Positions 1 through 8,826 of a stretch of 64,000 nucleotides of DNA are shown here, one piece after another. Under the pieces are notes generated by a model. The model ran no database searches and had not been told where the DNA came from. It was given only the letters and a program-made list of their open reading frames with translations. Numbering within the stretch: position 1 is the first letter of the stretch; each line of letters begins with the position of its first letter. Origin of the DNA: Clostridia bacterium (GTDB lineage: Bacteria > Bacillota > Clostridia > Oscillospirales > CAG-272); contig JAFTRE010000032.1 of the NCBI GenBank assembly GCA_017462385.1, positions 40,488 through 104,487 of the forward strand, read 5' to 3'. Both the position numbers and the translations under genes were made by a program.

Positions 1-319
1 AAAGATACATCAAGGGAACAAGAAGTGCCACCGATGCAATCAATCTCTTTCTGAGCAATGGGGTTTCCCTGTCTACCAAAGCGTCCTCCGATACGGATTC
101 ATTGTGCGCCAAAGATCCCGCATCCTTCGGGGACGCACCGTATCCTGCCTGTTCCACAGCAACAATGATCTCTTCTGTGGTAGCAGTTCCCTCAACTCCC
201 ATTGAATTTGTAAGTAAATTAACTGAGCAAGAAGTTACACCGGGAACCTTTGACACAGCCTTTTCAACTCTTGTGCTGCAAGCCGCACAGCTCATTCCCG
301 TAACATTGTACTGTTTCAT
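1..319 (-). CDS. copA: Copper-translocating P-type ATPase, N-terminal fragment (runs off the window)
   Basis: The reading frame starts at ATG 319 and runs out of the window at base 1. It begins with a heavy-metal-associated domain carrying the GMSCAACS metal-binding motif, followed by a linker and the start of a first membrane segment near residue 95. This is the N-terminus of a CopA-type P1B ATPase, which pumps copper out of the cytoplasm. The start is supported by AGAGGA about 6 bases upstream. The pump core, including the phosphorylated Asp and CPC motif, lies outside the window, so copper rather than another metal is inferred from the motif. A decayed metal-transport gene lies directly upstream on the same strand. 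Confidence 0.85.
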   Translation of the reverse strand, partial: MKQYNVTGMSCAACSTRVEKAVSKVPGVTSCSVNLLTNSMGVEGTATTEEIIVAVEQAGYGASPKDAGSLAHNESVSEDALVDRETPLLRKRLIASVALLVPLMYL

Positions 320-339
320 ATAAATCCTCTCTTCTTTAA

Positions 340-887
340 ATATAATACCTGTTTCCGGATGGGTAACACATCTGACAGGTATTGAAAGCAGGTCTGATTA
401 ACGGGAATATCCTTTTCTACCGTTATCGTAGGATATTTTCCCGAAGAAGCGTGCTGTTTACAGTCTGAACGCCGTCAGCAATTTGTATTCCGGTCTCGCA
501 GGTGTTTTCTCTCGCTTCGGGCATTGCCAATAATACCCGATGTAATAATAATGGCAAACGCTGTGATAACACCTACTATCCGATGTGCCGCCTTGAGTCA
601 GCATAGCAAAGCACAGAACGGTAACCAATACGGCTCCGATGTTCATAACCATACGAGTAAAGCATTTACCGAGCGCCGAAACGAGAGAACCGAACACAAG
701 CATAAGCGGAACAGTTCCCAAGCTGAACAAAAGCATCGACAGCGCACCAACAATTGGATTTGCGAAGGCAAGTGCCAATATCTGAAATGAACATCCTTCA
801 TACCGTTAAAGCTCTTAATTTATTTTCTATTTTATTCTGGCAGTTTATATAGGTCATACCGCCAATATAGAAACGTTTGGTTACCAT
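340..887 (-). pseudogene. Decayed HMA / TauE-SafE-like / cupredoxin heavy-metal transport gene
   Basis: Pieces of one gene family appear in the right order but in different frames. ATG 887 starts an HMA-like segment (FYIGGMTYINCQNKIENKL) in which the first metal-binding Cys is Tyr; it hits a stop near 800. After what looks like a large internal deletion, bases about 590-800 encode the membrane part containing GALSMLLFSLGTVPLM and MNIGAVLVTVL. Further frame changes lead to IADGVQTVNSTL and then SSGKYPTITVEKDIPV, resembling the C-terminal cupredoxin-like part of clostridial SafE-like metal exporters. The remainder is missing. The gene sits just upstream of copA on the same strand, as expected for a former copper-handling operon. 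At least three disruptions make a sequencing error alone unlikely. Confidence 0.75.
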
Positions 888-911
888 ACCAACTCACCCT
901 ATAAGATTTCA

Positions 912-1972
912 TTATCGAATCGTTCCGCCCCCGAGGACGATGTCGTCATCATAAAGAACCGCCGCCTGTCCGGGCGTAATTGCCCGTTGCGGCTCGTCAA
1001 AGGTGATGTGTACTTTATCTTGCCCGGTAGGCGTAACGTTTGCCCATTGTTCTCTTTGGCGATAGCGTACTTTCACTTTACAGCGAAATGAATTTTGCGG
1101 TGGCGTACCGCTGATCCAGTTAAAGTCGGCAACATCCGTATCTCTGCCGAACAAGTCCTCGTTGCTTCCGAGAACAATATCCCCGCTTTCGGGGCAGATT
1201 TTGCAGACATACAACGGTTCCGTATAAGATACGCCGAGTCCTTTTCTTTGCCCCAAAGTATAATGAATAATACCTTTATGCTTGCCGAGAACATTGCCGT
1301 TCGTGTCAACAAAGTTGCCTTTTTTCGACTGCTTGCCCGTCTGCAATTCGATCACGCGAGCATAATCACCGTCGGGGACAAAGCAGATATCCTGACTGTC
1401 GGGCTTGTCAAAATTGACAAAACCGCTCTCTTCGGCAATAGAACGAACCTCGCTTTTTTTCAGTGTACCGAGTGGGAACTGAGCATGTGCAAGCAGCTCC
1501 TGAGTTAAAGAATACAACACATAACTTTGATCCTTTGTCTCATCAAGCGCTTTTTTCAGTACATACTTGCCGTTTTGCTTTCAATTCTCGCGTAATGACC
1601 CGTTACGATATAATCGCAGCCCAATGCTTTAGCGCGCTCATACAACTTGTCGAATTTCATATAACGGTTACAATCAATGCAAGGATTCGGCGTGGTACCG
1701 TTCTCGTAGCTTTCGATAAATTTGCGAATTACGATATCACGAAAATCCTGCGTGAAATTAAACACATAGAACGGCATACCCAGTTTGTAGGCAACGCTTC
1801 TTGCGTCCTCCACATCGTCAAGAGAGCAACAAGTACGCGAGCGTTCGATGCCGGCATCCTCGTTGTCATAAAGCTTCATCGTGCACCCGATGCAGTCGTA
1901 GCCATTGTCTATCATACGCTTTGCGGCCAAGGAGGAATCCACGCCTCCGCTCATAGCAATCAATGCTTTCAT
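912..1972 (-). pseudogene. mnmA: tRNA 2-thiouridylase MnmA, interrupted by one frameshift
   Basis: MnmA uses sulfur relayed from IscS to thiolate U34 of Lys, Glu and Gln tRNAs. The N-terminal part has the PP-loop AMSGGVDSSLAA at residues 6-17 and the catalytic Cys region TPNPCIDCN; it runs to a stop just after TGHYARIES. The rest (GKYVLKKALDETKDQSYVLY, DSQDICFVPDGDYA, HYTLGQRKGLG) follows in another frame from about 1568. One missing base near 1570-1580 explains the break; restoring it gives a full-length protein of about 353 residues. ATG 1972 overlaps the iscU stop as ATGA, so the gene is coupled to its sulfur donor genes. A single-base break in such a conserved gene may be an assembly error. 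Confidence 0.85.
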
Positions 1973-2406
1973 TTGGTATCGCAACAATGCCCGCAAGATG
2001 CGCAATCCGGAAACAGCGTGTGATCGTATTCGATGCCGTTTTTATCGTAGTAATCCTTGAGTGCCGCCTTGATAGCTTCCTCGGCAAGCACCGAACAATG
2101 AAGCTTGTGCGCAGGCAGACCGTCCAGCGCCTCAACAACGGCTTTGTTGGTAAGTTCAAGAGCCTCTGAAACAGGCTTACCTTTGATGAGCTCAGTTGCC
2201 ATCGAGCTTGAAGCAATTGCCGAGCCGCAACCAAAGGTCTCGAACTTTACATCCTCGATAATGTTATCTTTGATTTTGAGATATATCTTCATAATATCTC
2301 CGCACTTGGCGTTGCCAACCTCGCCCACGCCGTCGGCGTCCTCAATAACACCCACATGTCTCGGATTGCGGAAATGATCCATCACCTTTTCACTGTATAA
2401 TGCCAT
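1969..2406 (-). CDS. iscU: Iron-sulfur cluster scaffold protein, IscU/NifU N-terminal type
   Basis: This 145-residue cytoplasmic protein is the scaffold on which IscS-derived sulfur and iron form Fe-S clusters. The three conserved cluster ligands are visible in GNAKCGDIM (about residue 34), FGCGSAIASSSMATELIKG (about 60) and LHCSVLAEEAI (about 104). The C-terminus has the extra Cys-rich tail CASCGHCC often found in clostridial NifU-like proteins. It lies 10 bases after iscS and overlaps mnmA by 4 bases, so it is cotranscribed with both. Whether the tail binds metal is unknown. Confidence 0.93.
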   Translation of the reverse strand: MALYSEKVMDHFRNPRHVGVIEDADGVGEVGNAKCGDIMKIYLKIKDNIIEDVKFETFGCGSAIASSSMATELIKGKPVSEALELTNKAVVEALDGLPAHKLHCSVLAEEAIKAALKDYYDKNGIEYDHTLFPDCASCGHCCDTK

Positions 2407-2416
2407 TTTTATAACC

Positions 2417-3628
2417 TCATTTTATAATAAATTCTTTCTTGCCTTCTGTCAGATCACGCCAGATAGGTGAAATACCGCGTAAATATTCTACCACATCCTT
2501 AACCGCCCTGATAGTATATTCGATCTCCTCATCGGTGTTCTCCTCCGACAGCGTCAAGCGCAATGAACCGTGAGCGATGTCGTGCACTCTGCCGATGGCG
2601 AGAAGCACATGGCTCGGATCAAGCGAACCGGAAGTACATGCAGAACCCGAAGACGCATACACACCCTTGTCGTCAAGAAGCAGTAGCAAGGATTCCCCCT
2701 CGATTCCCTCGAAGCAAAAATTAACGTTACCCGGAAGTCTTTGCTTGGCGTCACCATTAAGAATCGAATGCGGAATTTCCGAAAGACCTGCAATGAGCTT
2801 GTCTCGTAGCGCAGTCAGCTTTTTTGCATTTTGGTCGATGTTCTCACAGGCTTCTTCCAAGGCCGCCGCCATACCCATAATAGCGGGAATATTCTCTGTT
2901 CCCGCGCGCTTTCCGCGCTCCTGCGCACCGCCGTCAATTAAATTGGCAAGCACAATACCCTTTTTCGCGTACAACACGCCAATGCCTTTGGGACCGTGAA
3001 ACTTATGCGCCGAAAGTGAAAGCATATCTATATTCTGATCCTGTACATCGATATGCAAATGTCCCGCCGCCTGTACCGCGTCAGTATGAAAAACAACGCC
3101 CTTCTCGCGGCATACCGCACCAATCTCCTTGATGGGCTGAACCGTTCCGATTTCGTTATTAGCATACATCACCGTCACAAGACAGGTATCCGGGCGAATT
3201 GCCGCCTTGACCTGCTCGGCATTTACAAGACCGTTCTCATGAACGTCAAGCAAGGTTATCTCAAAGCCCTCTTTTTTCAGCTTTTCAAGTGTGTGAAGCA
3301 CCGCGTGATGCTCAAAAGCCGTGGAAACAATGTGCTTTTTTCCTTTTTTCTCGCCGAGCTTTGCTGCAGATATGATCGCTTGGTTATCTGCCTCGCTTCC
3401 GCCCGAGGTAAATGTAATTTCTCTTGCCGTGCATCCGAGGCATTTTGCAATGCGTTCTCTTGCACTTACAAGCGCTTCATTTGCTTTCTGACCCACACTG
3501 TGAAGGCTCGACGGATTGCCGTAAACACCGTCCATATACGGTAACATGGCGTTTATCGCCGTTTTGCTCATTTTTGTTGTTGCGGCATTATCTACATATA
3601 TTTTTCTACATTCGTCAGTACAGTTCAT
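2417..3628 (-). CDS. iscS: Cysteine desulfurase, IscS/NifS family
   Basis: This PLP enzyme of 403 residues takes sulfur from cysteine and passes it to IscU and MnmA, both encoded just downstream. Visible features are the N-terminal YVDNAATTKM, the PLP lysine in SLSAHKFHGPKGIG and the catalytic Cys loop SSGSACTSGSLDPSHVL. ATG 3628 is chosen over an upstream alternative because AAAGGAG lies about 7 bases before it, and because the HD-domain gene ends at 3630, immediately upstream. Length and motifs are normal. The longer C-terminal tail beyond the last helix is unremarkable. Confidence 0.94.
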   Translation of the reverse strand: MNCTDECRKIYVDNAATTKMSKTAINAMLPYMDGVYGNPSSLHSVGQKANEALVSARERIAKCLGCTAREITFTSGGSEADNQAIISAAKLGEKKGKKHIVSTAFEHHAVLHTLEKLKKEGFEITLLDVHENGLVNAEQVKAAIRPDTCLVTVMYANNEIGTVQPIKEIGAVCREKGVVFHTDAVQAAGHLHIDVQDQNIDMLSLSAHKFHGPKGIGVLYAKKGIVLANLIDGGAQERGKRAGTENIPAIMGMAAALEEACENIDQNAKKLTALRDKLIAGLSEIPHSILNGDAKQRLPGNVNFCFEGIEGESLLLLLDDKGVYASSGSACTSGSLDPSHVLLAIGRVHDIAHGSLRLTLSEENTDEEIEYTIRAVKDVVEYLRGISPIWRDLTEGKKEFIIK

Positions 3629-3629
3629 T

Positions 3630-4187
3630 TCAAGACTCCTTTTCAATAGAACGCATAGCAAGAATAGTCTTTGTAATCAAATCATCAAGCGTCCAACCGA
3701 GCATATCCGCGCCGCGTTCAATTACCTCTCTTGAGCATCCTGCGGCAAAATTCAAATTTTTATATTTTTTCTTTACTGATTTGACTTCCAGATCCGAAAC
3801 GCTCTTGGAAGGTCGCATGATCGCGACCGCTCCGATCAGCCCTGTCAGCTCGTCCACGGCATAAAGCACCTTTTCCATTTCATGTTCGGGCTTAATATCC
3901 ACAGTCAAAGCGTAACCGTGGCTGGCGGTAGCGTGGATGATGCTTTCATCCACTCCGTGCTCTCGCAAAAGCTCTTGTTCTTTGATACAGTGCTGATCGG
4001 GATACTTCTCAAAGTCAAGGTCATGCAAAATACCGACCGTCTCCCAAAAATCAGCTTCATCTCCGTATCCGAGCGTATCGGCAAACCAGCGCATGACGCC
4101 GCCGACTGTTTTTGCGTGCTTTAGGTGAAATTCACCCGTATTATATTGTTTTAATAGTTCAAATGCTTGCTTTGGTGTCGGTATCAT
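3630..4187 (-). CDS. HD-domain phosphohydrolase (HDIG type)
   Basis: This cytoplasmic protein of 185 residues belongs to the HD metal-dependent phosphohydrolase superfamily. The metal ligands appear as the His in LKHAKTVGG (about residue 24), the HD pair in GILHDLDFEKYP (about 53-54) and the Asp in YAVDELTG (about 111). The real substrate is unknown; such genes are often annotated as putative nucleotide hydrolases. It starts the HD-iscS-iscU-mnmA run with AGGAGG before ATG 4187 and ends just before the iscS start. No direct link to Fe-S synthesis is established. Confidence 0.8.
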   Translation of the reverse strand: MIPTPKQAFELLKQYNTGEFHLKHAKTVGGVMRWFADTLGYGDEADFWETVGILHDLDFEKYPDQHCIKEQELLREHGVDESIIHATASHGYALTVDIKPEHEMEKVLYAVDELTGLIGAVAIMRPSKSVSDLEVKSVKKKYKNLNFAAGCSREVIERGADMLGWTLDDLITKTILAMRSIEKES

Positions 4188-4220
4188 TTGTTTCCTCCTA
4201 ATTTAATACATCTATAGCTT

Positions 4221-4262
4221 CCCGCAAAAGCACCGGCACCCACTTCGCACAGGTACCGGTGA
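4221..4262 (-). terminator. Hairpin after cysK
   Basis: On the minus strand CACCGGTACC pairs with GGTGCCGGTG around a loop of about 11 bases, followed by CTTTTGC. It sits just past the cysK stop and before the HD-iscS genes. The T-run is short, so it may be a leaky terminator that allows readthrough into the Fe-S operon. Confidence 0.55.
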
Positions 4263-4273
4263 CTATTTTTAAT

Positions 4274-5206
4274 TTACTCTGCAAAAAGCGGTGTGGAAAG
4301 ATATCTGTCGCCCGTGTCAGGGAGAAGGACTACGATGGTCTTTCCTGCGTTTTCGGGGCGCTTTGCAAGCTCAATTGCCGCATATGTTGCCGCGCCGGAG
4401 GAAATGCCTACAAGCACACCCTCGCTTTTGCCGATAAGCTTTCCGGTTGCAAAAGCATCATCGTTGGAAACCGGAATAATCTCGTCATACACCTTGGTAT
4501 TGAGGACATCGGGAACGAAGCCCGCACCGATACCTTGGATCTTGTGAGGTCCCGCAACACCTGTGGAAAGCACCGCGGAGGATGCGGGCTCCACCGCTAC
4601 AACCTTGACATTCGGATTCTTGGATTTGAGATACTCACCGACACCGGTAACCGTTCCACCCGTGCCGACGCCCGCGACGAAGATATCCACCTTTCCATCG
4701 GTATCCTCATAAATCTCGGGACCCGTGGTCAATCTGTGTGCCTGCGGATTTGCAGGATTAACAAACTGGCCGGGAATAAAGCTGTTCGGAGTTTGTGCTG
4801 CCAGTTCCTCAGCCTTAGCAATAGCGCCTTTCATGCCCTTTGCGCCCTCGGTGAGAACCAATTCAGCTCCGTAAGCTTTCATCAGCTGTCTGCGCTCGAC
4901 CGACATAGTCTCGGGCATGACAATAATGATCTTATAGCCTCTTGCAGCCGCAACCGACGCAAGACCAATACCCGTGTTACCGGAGGTAGGCTCGATAATA
5001 ACCGAACCGGGCACAAGCTTACCCGAGGCCTCAGCCTCGTCGATCATCGCCTTGGCGATTCTGTCCTTGACAGATCCCGCAGGGTTGAAATATTCAAGCT
5101 TTGCAATAATCTTTGCTTTAAGCCCATATTCTTTTTCAATATGTGTCAGTTCCAAAAGCGGTGTTTTTCCTATAAGCTGATCTGCGGACGTATATATATT
5201 AGACAT
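4274..5206 (-). CDS. cysK: Cysteine synthase (O-acetylserine sulfhydrylase)
   Basis: CysK makes L-cysteine from O-acetylserine and sulfide using PLP in the cytoplasm. The 310-residue length is typical. The PLP lysine is in [11 protein letters not shown] (about residue 43), the substrate loop is [10 protein letters not shown] (about 72), and the phosphate-binding Gly loop is [12 protein letters not shown] (about 180). The start at 5206 has GGAGGAAAG about 6 bases upstream. It lies 20 bases after metY, so the two sulfide-assimilating enzymes form one operon under the promoter near 6850. Its product feeds the IscS gene downstream. Confidence 0.95.
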   Translation of the reverse strand: MSNIYTSADQLIGKTPLLELTHIEKEYGLKAKIIAKLEYFNPAGSVKDRIAKAMIDEAEASGKLVPGSVIIEPTSGNTGIGLASVAAARGYKIIIVMPETMSVERRQLMKAYGAELVLTEGAKGMKGAIAKAEELAAQTPNSFIPGQFVNPANPQAHRLTTGPEIYEDTDGKVDIFVAGVGTGGTVTGVGEYLKSKNPNVKVVAVEPASSAVLSTGVAGPHKIQGIGAGFVPDVLNTKVYDEIIPVSNDDAFATGKLIGKSEGVLVGISSGAATYAAIELAKRPENAGKTIVVLLPDTGDRYLSTPLFAE

Positions 5207-5226
5207 GGCAACTTTCCTCCAATAAA

Positions 5227-6513
5227 TTACTTTACTGCATCAAAGCCGCGCTGAAGGTCGGCAATGATATCATCAATGTGTTCTGTACCGATGGAAAGAC
5301 GAATAGTGTTGGACTTGATGCCTTGATCGATCAGTTCTTCCTCGGTCAGCTGGCTGTGTGTGGTGGTTGCGGGGTGGATAACAAGGCTCTTCACGTCGGC
5401 TACGTTAGCAAGGAGCGAGAAGATCTGCAAGTTATCGATAAACTTATGCGCTTCCTTTACGCCGCCCTTGATCTCAAACGTGAAGATGGACGCGCCGCCG
5501 TTGGGGAAATACTTCTGATACAGCGCATGGTCGGGATGATCGGCGAGAGACGGATGGTTGACCTTTTCCACCTGCGGATGCTTTGTGAGGAACTCAACGA
5601 CCTTCTTAGTGTTCTCGGCATGACGCTCGAGGCGGAGAGACAATGTCTCTGTTCCCTGCAGGAGCAGGAACGCTGCAAAGGGAGAAATGGTTGCACCCGT
5701 GTCGCGGAGCAGGATAGCGCGAATGTAGGTTACGAACGCCGCGGGGCCTACCGCCTTTACGAAGGATACGCCGTGATAGGAGGGGTTGGGATCGGCAATT
5801 GCGGGATACTTGCCCGAGGCCGCCCAATCGAACTTACCCGAGTCAACGATCACGCCGCCGAGGGTCGTTCCGTGACCGCCGATGAACTTGGTAGCCGAGT
5901 GCACTACAATATCCGCACCGTGCTCGATAGGACGGATGAGATAGGGAGTACCGAAGGTATTGTCCACAACAAGCGGCAAGCCGTGCTTGTGGGCAAGAGC
6001 CGCCAGCGCGTCGATATCGGGAATATCGCTGTTGGGGTTGCCGAGGGTTTCAATGTAGATTGCTCTGGTATTCTCCTGAATAGCCGCCTCGACTTCTGCA
6101 AGGTCGTGAATGTTTACAAAGCTTGCGGTAATGCCGAAATTGGGAAGTGTATGGGCGAGAAGATTGTAACTTCCGCCGTAGATGGTTTTCTGTGCTACGA
6201 AATGACCGCCGTTCTGACCCAGCGCCTGCAAGGTATATGTAATCGCAGCGGCGCCCGAAGCGAGAGCCAGGCCCGCGACGCCACCCTCAAGCGCGGCAAT
6301 TCTCTTTTCAAAAACGTCCTGTGTGGAGTTTGTAAGTCTACCGTAAATGTTGCCTGCGTCTGCAAGGCCGAAGCGAGCAGCGGCATGAGCCGAATCGCGG
6401 AATACATAGGAAGTGGTTGCGTAAATCGGCACTGCACGTGCATCGGTGGCGGGATCGGGCTGCTCCTGTCCTACGTGGAGCTGAAGTGTTTCGAATTTAT
6501 AATTGTTAGACAT
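5227..6513 (-). CDS. metY: O-acetylhomoserine sulfhydrylase (Cys/Met metabolism PLP enzyme)
   Basis: This 428-residue PLP enzyme most likely converts O-acetylhomoserine and sulfide to homocysteine for methionine synthesis. The family signature is clear: [19 protein letters not shown] near the N-terminus, [19 protein letters not shown], and the PLP lysine in [17 protein letters not shown] (about residue 208). Length and the N-terminal motif favour O-acetylhomoserine sulfhydrylase over cystathionine gamma-synthase. AAAGGA precedes ATG 6513. It is the first enzyme gene of metY-cysK and has a leader of about 310 bases containing a Cys-rich small ORF, suggesting sulfur-dependent control. Confidence 0.92.
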   Translation of the reverse strand: MSNNYKFETLQLHVGQEQPDPATDARAVPIYATTSYVFRDSAHAAARFGLADAGNIYGRLTNSTQDVFEKRIAALEGGVAGLALASGAAAITYTLQALGQNGGHFVAQKTIYGGSYNLLAHTLPNFGITASFVNIHDLAEVEAAIQENTRAIYIETLGNPNSDIPDIDALAALAHKHGLPLVVDNTFGTPYLIRPIEHGADIVVHSATKFIGGHGTTLGGVIVDSGKFDWAASGKYPAIADPNPSYHGVSFVKAVGPAAFVTYIRAILLRDTGATISPFAAFLLLQGTETLSLRLERHAENTKKVVEFLTKHPQVEKVNHPSLADHPDHALYQKYFPNGGASIFTFEIKGGVKEAHKFIDNLQIFSLLANVADVKSLVIHPATTTHSQLTEEELIDQGIKSNTIRLSIGTEHIDDIIADLQRGFDAVK

Positions 6514-6652
6514 GATAAAATTTCCTTTCGTTATTAAGAATATGTGATGTTGTTATTTTTGTTCATTCTGGTGTGAAAACGGATTATTTTTCAACATCGA
6601 CACATTCGTCCGAATCGGAAATTAGCTCTGACGAGCTTTTCAAAGTAGTTTT

Positions 6653-6805
6653 TCATGCAAGACACCTGCCTATAAATAATAAATCGGGAGATTTCGAATG
6701 TATCCCCCCACACAAAAGCAAACAATGGTACGCACAAGTATATGAAGCAATGCTTTTATCCGATACGGAGAACAGATTGGCAATGTTCATACTCACTCCG
6801 GCCAT
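6653..6805 (-). CDS. Small ORF, possible Cys leader peptide of metY-cysK
   Basis: A 50-codon frame starts at ATG 6805, about 20 bases after the predicted transcript start, with a strong AGAGGTGGG site four bases upstream. It encodes no family I recognise. It has four Cys, three of them clustered in TCAYHCLLLC. Because the next genes use sulfide to make Cys and homocysteine, a ribosome stalling on Cys codons could control them. I see no strong terminator with a T-run between this frame and metY, so the mechanism, if real, is not classical attenuation. Coding status is inferred. Confidence 0.4.
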   Translation of the reverse strand: MAGVSMNIANLFSVSDKSIASYTCAYHCLLLCGGIHSKSPDLLFIGRCLA

Positions 6806-6830
6806 ATTACCCACCTCTTAGGTTGGTGTT

Positions 6831-6859
6831 ATTATAGCATACAAAACCTACCTTGTCAA
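6831..6859 (-). promoter_or_regulatory. Promoter of the metY-cysK operon
   Basis: On the minus strand a perfect -35 TTGACA (6854-6859) is separated by 17 bases from a perfect -10 TATAAT (6831-6836). Transcription would start near 6824. The -35 region and the AT-rich bases upstream resemble the minus-strand promoter at 8827-8855. I see no S-box or T-box motif in the leader. Confidence 0.85.
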
Positions 6860-6911
6860 TGGGTTTTTAAAAATTTTCTAAAAAATTATTTTGTGAATTT
6901 TTCAACCGTTT

Positions 6912-6945
6912 GAAAAAACGTAGCGGCTGAAATAAGCCGCTACGT
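6912..6945 (-). terminator. Intrinsic terminator after the ECF S-component gene
   Basis: On the minus strand an 11-base perfect stem (ACGTAGCGGCT with AGCCGCTACGT, loop of 6) is followed by TTTTTTC. It lies just downstream of the ECF gene stop. Confidence 0.9.
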
Positions 6946-6970
6946 CCGTTTGTTTTTACCATGTCTCAAT

Positions 6971-7498
6971 TTATTTGCGAGACATCATTTTATTGTAAAG
7001 CTTATAAATTCCGCATCTCCAGCACAACACCATACCGAGAACGGCACCTACAACAGCCTGCAATATCTGATATGGCAGCTTGAGTATCGCATATTCCGGC
7101 GTACTGTAAATGAACGCTCTGCCAAGCGAGTAACCTACAACCATAATTACCGCTCCGATTGTCACACCGATTCCGGAGGAAATAATAGGGTGCTTTTTCA
7201 TTACATAATGCGAGAATACCGAGATAACCACAGCCTGCAAGCCATGTGTTACAAGGGACACGAACATCGGGAGCGGATAAAAGAATAAATCCCCGAGAAA
7301 TGCACCCACTCCTCCGACCATAAACGCCGCAAAAGGATCCAGTATGATAGCTGCAAGGCATATTATAATATCATTCATGTATAAATGCCCACCCGGAACA
7401 GGCACACCAAAGGAGCTCATCGCCACATTTAATGCCATAAACATAGCTGTCGTACATAGCCATACCGTAGTTCTTATCGTTTTGTTTTTTTCTGACAT
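6971..7498 (-). CDS. ECF transporter substrate-binding (S) component, possibly for vitamin B6
   Basis: This very hydrophobic protein of 175 residues has about six predicted membrane segments and the N-terminal RTTVWLCTTAMFMALNVAMSS, with GGHLYMND before the second helix, typical of ECF S-components. It would bind a vitamin and work with a shared energizing module (EcfAA'T) encoded elsewhere. The divergent MocR/PdxR-like gene 94 bases away suggests pyridoxine or a related B6 vitamer as substrate, which is inference from context. AAGGAGGA precedes ATG 7498. Its promoter must overlap that of the regulator. Confidence 0.85.
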   Translation of the reverse strand: MSEKNKTIRTTVWLCTTAMFMALNVAMSSFGVPVPGGHLYMNDIIICLAAIILDPFAAFMVGGVGAFLGDLFFYPLPMFVSLVTHGLQAVVISVFSHYVMKKHPIISSGIGVTIGAVIMVVGYSLGRAFIYSTPEYAILKLPYQILQAVVGAVLGMVLCWRCGIYKLYNKMMSRK

Positions 7499-7512
7499 TT
7501 GAAAAATCCTCC

Positions 7513-7541
7513 TTGATTTTTTGATGAAAATAGTATATAAT
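7513..7541 (+). promoter_or_regulatory. Promoter of the MocR-type regulator
   Basis: TTGATT (7513-7518) and TATAAT (7536-7541) are spaced by 17 bases. Transcription from about 7548 excludes an upstream TTG start at 7547 and supports ATG 7592 for the regulator. The site lies in the divergent control region shared with the ECF gene. Confidence 0.75.
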
Positions 7542-7591
7542 ATTCTTTGGCATGTGAAAATAGCCAGAATCGGAGAATTTTATATTATCAG

Positions 7592-8689
7592 ATGAAATAC
7601 ATTATTCAAGAAAACGATCAAACGCCTGCGTATATTCAACTGTACAGGCAGGTTCGTGACGATATTGTTGAGGGAATATATCCGTACAACAGCAAGCTTC
7701 CCTCCAAAAGAATGATTGCCGATGAGGTGGGTGTCAGCACAATAACGGTCGAGCACGCATACGCGCTCCTTTGTGATGAGGGATATATTGAGGCCAAGGA
7801 GCGCAGCGGTTACTTTGTTATCTTTCGCTCAGATGACGGATTTGCTTCTTGTTCAAAATACGAAGCGCCGCATATCACTTTAGGCGGTCATCACCCAGAA
7901 GCATCTGCGGAGTTTCCCTTTTCCGTTCTTACCAAAACTATGCGCAAGGTTATGACCGACCTTGGCGAATCAATCCTTGACAGGTCTCCGAATTCCGGAT
8001 GCACCGAGCTTCGTGAGTCGATCAGACAGTATCTTGCAAGAAGCCGCGGGATTTTTGCTGATACCGACCAAATCATCATAGGCTCGGGATCGGAATATCT
8101 CTACACACTCATCGTCGAGCTACTTGGCAGAGATCGGATCTACGGCATAGAATCACCATCGTATAAAAAGATCGAGCAGGTCTATCGCGCCGCAGACGTT
8201 ACATATGAATCGCTCCCGCTCGGGCATGACGGAATTGAAAGCAATTCTTTATGGGAGTCAAATGCGGATATTCTTCACATTACTCCATACCGAAGCTTCC
8301 CCAGCGGCATCACGGCTACCGCCTCAAAGCGTCACGAATATCTTCGCTGGGCAAGTACCGATAACCGTTATATTGTAGAAGACGATTTTGAGTCGGAGTT
8401 TTCAATTTCCAAGAAACCGGAAGAAACCTTATTCGGCAGTTCTCCAAATGCGAATGTCATCTATATGAATACCTTTTCAAAAACCCTCTCTCCCGCGTTG
8501 CGTGTCGGATACATGGTACTTCCGAAGAGTCTCGTTTCCGACTTTGAAAAAAAGCTCGGCTTTTATTCTTGCACTGTACCTACATATATACAGTTCGTAT
8601 TGGCACAGCTCATATCAAACGGTGATTTTGAGCGGCATATCAACCGCGTCAGACGAAACAAGCGCAAGGAAATGCAGAAAAATCCATAA
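7592..8689 (+). CDS. MocR/PdxR-family regulator (GntR HTH plus aminotransferase-like domain), short at the C-terminus
   Basis: Residues 1-75 form a GntR winged helix (TPAYIQLYRQVRDDIVEGIY, LPSKRMIADEVGVSTITVEHAY). The rest is a fold type I aminotransferase domain used as a PLP sensor, with the PLP lysine region NTFSKTLSPALRVGYM near residue 297. Members usually regulate PLP synthesis or vitamin uptake. At about 365 residues it is roughly 90 shorter than usual: it stops after FERHINRVRRNKRKEMQKNP, where others continue with the C-terminal subdomain. A hairpin follows directly, so this may be a natural short form or a truncation. It is divergent from the ECF gene, its likely target. Confidence 0.85.
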   Translation: MKYIIQENDQTPAYIQLYRQVRDDIVEGIYPYNSKLPSKRMIADEVGVSTITVEHAYALLCDEGYIEAKERSGYFVIFRSDDGFASCSKYEAPHITLGGHHPEASAEFPFSVLTKTMRKVMTDLGESILDRSPNSGCTELRESIRQYLARSRGIFADTDQIIIGSGSEYLYTLIVELLGRDRIYGIESPSYKKIEQVYRAADVTYESLPLGHDGIESNSLWESNADILHITPYRSFPSGITATASKRHEYLRWASTDNRYIVEDDFESEFSISKKPEETLFGSSPNANVIYMNTFSKTLSPALRVGYMVLPKSLVSDFEKKLGFYSCTVPTYIQFVLAQLISNGDFERHINRVRRNKRKEMQKNP

Positions 8690-8692
8690 ATA

Positions 8693-8820
8693 TGCCAAAA
8701 GGCGTCGCTCTCGAGCGACGCCTTAACGTCCCCACTTTTCTCGTTCCGCTACCGACTCCAGCATATAACAGTGAGTCGATACATTTTTCCAAATCTTCAT
8801 CGCCTCAATAGGCGTTACGA
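8693..8820 (-). ncRNA. Candidate short transcript with a 25-codon ORF
   Basis: A minus-strand transcript of about 125 bases is predicted between the promoter at 8827-8855 and a hairpin at 8701-8722 (10-base stem GGCGTCGCTC/GAGCGACGCC, followed on the minus strand by TTTT). It contains a 25-codon frame at 8723-8800 starting with ATG 8800 after TTGAGGCG and stopping exactly at the hairpin. The peptide (MKIWKNVSTHCYMLESVAER and five more residues) matches nothing I recognise. It is convergent with the MocR gene. It could be a regulatory RNA or a small protein gene. Confidence 0.4.
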
Positions 8821-8826
8821 TGTCGT

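Noticed and set aside
6514-6830. S-box (SAM) or T-box riboswitch before metY
   Set aside because: Neither the conserved SAM-I core nor the T-box AGGGTGGAACCGCG-type motif is present.
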